Positions 60,337 through 64,000 of a stretch of DNA of 64,000 nucleotides are shown here, in pieces. The stretch lies in assembly GCF_050587525.1 (NCBI RefSeq), contig NZ_JBOBFT010000007.1:124001-188000 (forward strand), given 5' to 3'. Source of the stretch: Plantibacter sp050587525 (GTDB lineage: Bacteria; Actinomycetota; Actinomycetes; Actinomycetales; Microbacteriaceae). The notes under the pieces were generated by a model that saw only the letters and a list, made by a program, of their open reading frames with translations, made no database searches and had not been told where the DNA came from. Numbering within the stretch: position 1 is the first letter of the stretch; each line of letters starts with the position of its first letter. Position numbers and translations under genes: made by a program.

Positions 60337-61230
60337 TCAATCGGTCCGGGCGAGCAACGCGTCGTTGAAGCGCCTCGTCAGCTCGGAGTGCAAGGGGCAG
60401 GGAACGCCGTCGAGTTCGGAGATCGGCGCGGCCAGACGCACGCTCGAGAGCAGCCAGATCCCGTCGGCCCTCGCGAGGTCGTCGGTCGTCAGCATCCGGT
60501 ACGCGGTGGCGTCGCCTTCCGCTTCGAGGTGCTCGAAGAGCGCGAGCTGCGTCGTGCCGGCGAGGATGCCGCTCGAGGCGGGCGGGGTCGCGTACACGCC
60601 GTCGATGCGAGCGATGAGGGTCGACGTCGGCCCCTCGAGGACGTAGCCGTCGCTGCTCGTGAAGAGGATGTCGTCCGCTCCCCTGCGCTTCGCTTCTCGG
60701 ATGGCCGCCATGTTGACCGCGTAGGAGAGCGTCTTCGCCCCCGCGAGCAGCCACGGTGACCGCTCCTGCACGTCACTCGCGTACCCGCGTTCGAGGAGGA
60801 CGACGCGGACGCCGTGCTCACGCTCGGGGAATCCGCCGGACGACGGCACGCCAGCGATCCAGCCGGTGGGCTTGCCCGCGCCGTCGACGCCCCGGGTCAG
60901 GACGAGCTTGATCGAGCTCTGCCCTTCGGACGGGAGCCTGGCAGCAAGTGCGGCGATCGCGGCTCGCCACTGGGCGAGGTGCGGAGCCGGGAGGTCGAGG
61001 GCGGCGGCCGAGTTCGCGAGGCGCTCCACGTGCGCGTCGACCGACTGCGCGAACCCGTTCACGACGCCGAGGGTCTCGAAGACCCCGTCGCCGCGGGACG
61101 CACCGAGGTCGAAGACGCTCAGCGCGCCCGTGCCGTCCCCGGCATCGTGGATGGTCGCGAGCAGCTCGTCGTCCGGGACGGAAGCGTCGGCGGGCAGGAC
61201 GTCGAGGAGGAGCACGATCGGGGTGGTCAT
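60337..61230 (-). CDS. class IV aminotransferase, PabC-like
   Basis: The 297-residue PLP enzyme has the cofactor Lys166 in LAGAKTLSYAVN, the family block RGADDILFTSSDGYVLEGPTSTL and DLGASRGDGVFETL near residue 40. It fits aminodeoxychorismate lyase (folate synthesis) or a D-amino-acid/branched-chain aminotransferase; the former is preferred from the length and FETL-type start. It stands between map and infA in a ribosomal gene cluster, with TAGAGT six bases before ATG 61230 (leaderless). Confidence 0.82.
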   Translation of the reverse strand: MTTPIVLLLDVLPADASVPDDELLATIHDAGDGTGALSVFDLGASRGDGVFETLGVVNGFAQSVDAHVERLANSAAALDLPAPHLAQWRAAIAALAARLPSEGQSSIKLVLTRGVDGAGKPTGWIAGVPSSGGFPEREHGVRVVLLERGYASDVQERSPWLLAGAKTLSYAVNMAAIREAKRRGADDILFTSSDGYVLEGPTSTLIARIDGVYATPPASSGILAGTTQLALFEHLEAEGDATAYRMLTTDDLARADGIWLLSSVRLAAPISELDGVPCPLHSELTRRFNDALLARTD

Positions 61231-61236
61231 CCTGCG

Positions 61237-61242
61237 ACTCTA
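61237..61242 (-). promoter_or_regulatory. -10 element of a leaderless promoter (PabC-like gene)
   Basis: TAGAGT on the minus strand lies six bases before ATG 61230. Confidence 0.45.
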
Positions 61243-61295
61243 CCCGCGTGCGCCATCACGCCGATGAACCAGACCGTCGTCCGTGTCTCCCGAAC

Positions 61296-62144
61296 TCAGG
61301 CGATGGGGACGGGCGTCACGCCGAACGGTGCGAGTCCAGCGGCGCCGCCGTCGATCGCGGTGAGGACCCAGATGCCGCCGTCGTGCACGGCGACGCTGTG
61401 CTCCCAATGCGCGGAAGCCGAACCGTCGACCGTCGCGACGGCCCACTCGTCGTCCCGCGTGAACGTCTCCGGGTCACCGGCGACGACCATGGGTTCGATC
61501 GCCACGACGAGACCCGGCTTCACGTCCGGGCCCTTCTGACGGACCCGGTAGTTGAAGACGGGCGGAGCCTCGTGCATGGTCCGGCCGATGCCGTGACCGA
61601 CGTAATCGGTGAGGATGCCGTACGTGCGTCCCTCCGGCGAATTCGCCTCGACGAAGTCCTCGACGGCGTCGCCGACCTCGTTCAGATGCTTCGCGACGGC
61701 GAGACGGGCGATGCCGGCCCAGAGCGAGCCCTCGGTCACGGACGAGAGATGCTCCCGCTCCGCGATCAGTTCCGGGCGGGCGGCGTCCGGCACGACGATT
61801 GTCATCGCGGAGTCGCCGTTCCAGCCGTCTATCTCCGCACCGCTGTCGATCGAGACGATGTCGCCGGCTTCGAGCGGACGGTCGTCCGGGATGCCGTGGA
61901 CGACGTCGTCGTTGACCGACGCGCAGATCGTGTGACGGTACCCGGGGACGAGCTTGAAGTTCGAGTGGCCGCCGAGCGCGACGATGGCAGCTTCCGCGAC
62001 CCGGTCGAGCTCGAGCGTCGTGACGCCGGGGGCGATGACGGCGCGGACCGCGTCGAGGGACGCCGCGGTCGCGAGACCGGGCGCCACCATCGCGCGCATC
62101 TGCTCAGCCGTCTTGTAGATCGACGGCTTGCGGAACATGCCCAC
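61296..62144 (-). CDS. map: type I methionine aminopeptidase
   Basis: The enzyme removes the initiator methionine from new proteins. The 282-residue protein has the metal ligands in SIDSGAEIDGWNGDSAMTI, YVGHGIGRTMHEAPPV and EPMVV. The start is GTG 62144 or ATG 62138, two codons later; neither has a clear ribosome binding site, and it is one base after the adk stop, suggesting coupling. Order secY-adk-map is standard. Confidence 0.96.
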   Translation of the reverse strand: MGMFRKPSIYKTAEQMRAMVAPGLATAASLDAVRAVIAPGVTTLELDRVAEAAIVALGGHSNFKLVPGYRHTICASVNDDVVHGIPDDRPLEAGDIVSIDSGAEIDGWNGDSAMTIVVPDAARPELIAEREHLSSVTEGSLWAGIARLAVAKHLNEVGDAVEDFVEANSPEGRTYGILTDYVGHGIGRTMHEAPPVFNYRVRQKGPDVKPGLVVAIEPMVVAGDPETFTRDDEWAVATVDGSASAHWEHSVAVHDGGIWVLTAIDGGAAGLAPFGVTPVPIA

Positions 62145-62145
62145 G

Positions 62146-62783
62146 TCAGGCCGAGACGACGACGATGCCGCGAGCGGCGAGTGCTTCGTCGACGCGAGCG
62201 GTGACGTCGTCGACGGCGCCGAGGCCGTCGACGGCGGAGACGAGGCCGCGTTCGCTGAACAGGGCGATCAGCGGAGCCGTCTCGTGCTCGTAGACGTCGA
62301 GACGGTGACGGATGACCTCTTCCGTGTCATCCGCTCGACCCTGGTCGGCAGCACGCTTCAGCAGGCGGGCGACGACCTCGTCGGTGTCCGCGACGAGCTG
62401 GACGACGGCGTCGAGGCGGTTGCCCTCAGCCGCGAGCAGCGCGTCGAGCGCGTCCACCTGGTCCGTCGTGCGCGGGTAGCCGTCGAGCAGGAACCCGTCG
62501 ACGGCATCCGGCTGCGAGAGGCGATCGCGGACGATCTCGTTCGTGAGGGAGTCGGGCACGTAGCCGCCCTCGCTCACGATCGCCTGCACCTGCTTGCCGA
62601 GATCCGTTCCCTCCTTGATGTTCGCCCGGAAGATGTCTCCGGTCGAGATCGCGGGGATGCCGAACCGCTCGGCGAGCACGGCGGCCTGCGTGCCCTTGCC
62701 TGCGCCGGGCGGACCGACGATCAGGAGACGGGGCTTCCGACCGAGCGGGGAGACGTCGTTCTGGACGTCCCCCTGCTGCGTGG

Positions 62784-62787
<4 letters not shown>
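62146..62787 (-). CDS. adk: adenylate kinase
   Basis: The kinase interconverts ATP, ADP and AMP. The 213-residue protein has the P-loop GPPGAGKGT (25-33), DGYPRTTDQVDALD and the short LID of Gram-positive high-GC bacteria (no Zn cysteines). About 18 extra N-terminal residues precede the family core. The ATG overlaps the secY stop by four bases. Confidence 0.97.

Positions 62788-64000
<1,213 letters not shown>

Overview
The window is a GC-rich chromosomal segment of an actinobacterium. Gene content and order fit the family Microbacteriaceae: mycothiol-synthase-like GNAT protein, PerM/DUF6350 next to purN-purH, GuaB3 beside GuaB, an actinobacterial sec-adk-map-infA-rpmJ-rpsM-rpsK-rpoA-rplQ cluster without rpsD, and many apparently leaderless promoters. 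The genus cannot be fixed from sequence alone. I see no rRNA, tRNA, CRISPR, prophage or insertion sequence. It is mostly core genome with small accessory patches.

Layout. 1-2480: the 5' end of an ABC multidrug-type exporter (leaving the window leftwards) with a long leader carrying a possible 39-codon upstream ORF, then a succinate-semialdehyde-type aldehyde dehydrogenase. 2481-7896 (minus): a zinc-binding-like hypothetical protein, a membrane-anchored dimethylarginine dimethylaminohydrolase fusion, purH, purN and perM. 8010-14908: a carbohydrate locus (glycogen-debranching-like hydrolase, two permeases, lipoprotein binding protein, divergent LacI regulator with three operators), bracketed by two members of a palindromic repeat family. 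15011-25648: sucCD, an MpaB-like protein, an LPETG surface protein with a likely thioester domain, SseB, PcrA, a glycerophosphodiesterase whose stop lies in a 17-bp tandem repeat, and a Bax-inhibitor-like protein.

25870-38702: SURF1-DUF3817-guaA, the K+/H+ antiporter pair KhtT/KhtU, glpD, guaB3 (without any cysteine), guaB (with an attenuator-like leader), an MFS exporter, RarD and groES under two CIRCE elements. 38702-53824: a THUMP-like methyltransferase, a DUF4190 protein, the run acpS-alr-tsaE-tsaB-rimI-tsaD (tRNA t6A synthesis plus cell-wall precursor genes), glmS, a PucR regulator divergent from an alcohol dehydrogenase and APC permease, coaA and glmM. 53846-64000: rpsI/rplM, truA, a double-GNAT protein, rplQ, rpoA, rpsK, rpsM, rpmJ, infA, a PabC-like enzyme, map, adk and a 5'-truncated secY.

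Functional themes are purine synthesis (purH, purN, guaA, guaB, guaB3), cell-envelope precursors (glmS, glmM, alr), translation and tRNA modification, and sugar uptake under local LacI control. The most unusual items are the repeat family, the membrane-DDAH fusion, the cysteine-free GuaB3, the dual CIRCE promoter, the thioester/LPETG protein and the frequent TANNNT-N6-start-codon promoters that imply leaderless mRNAs.
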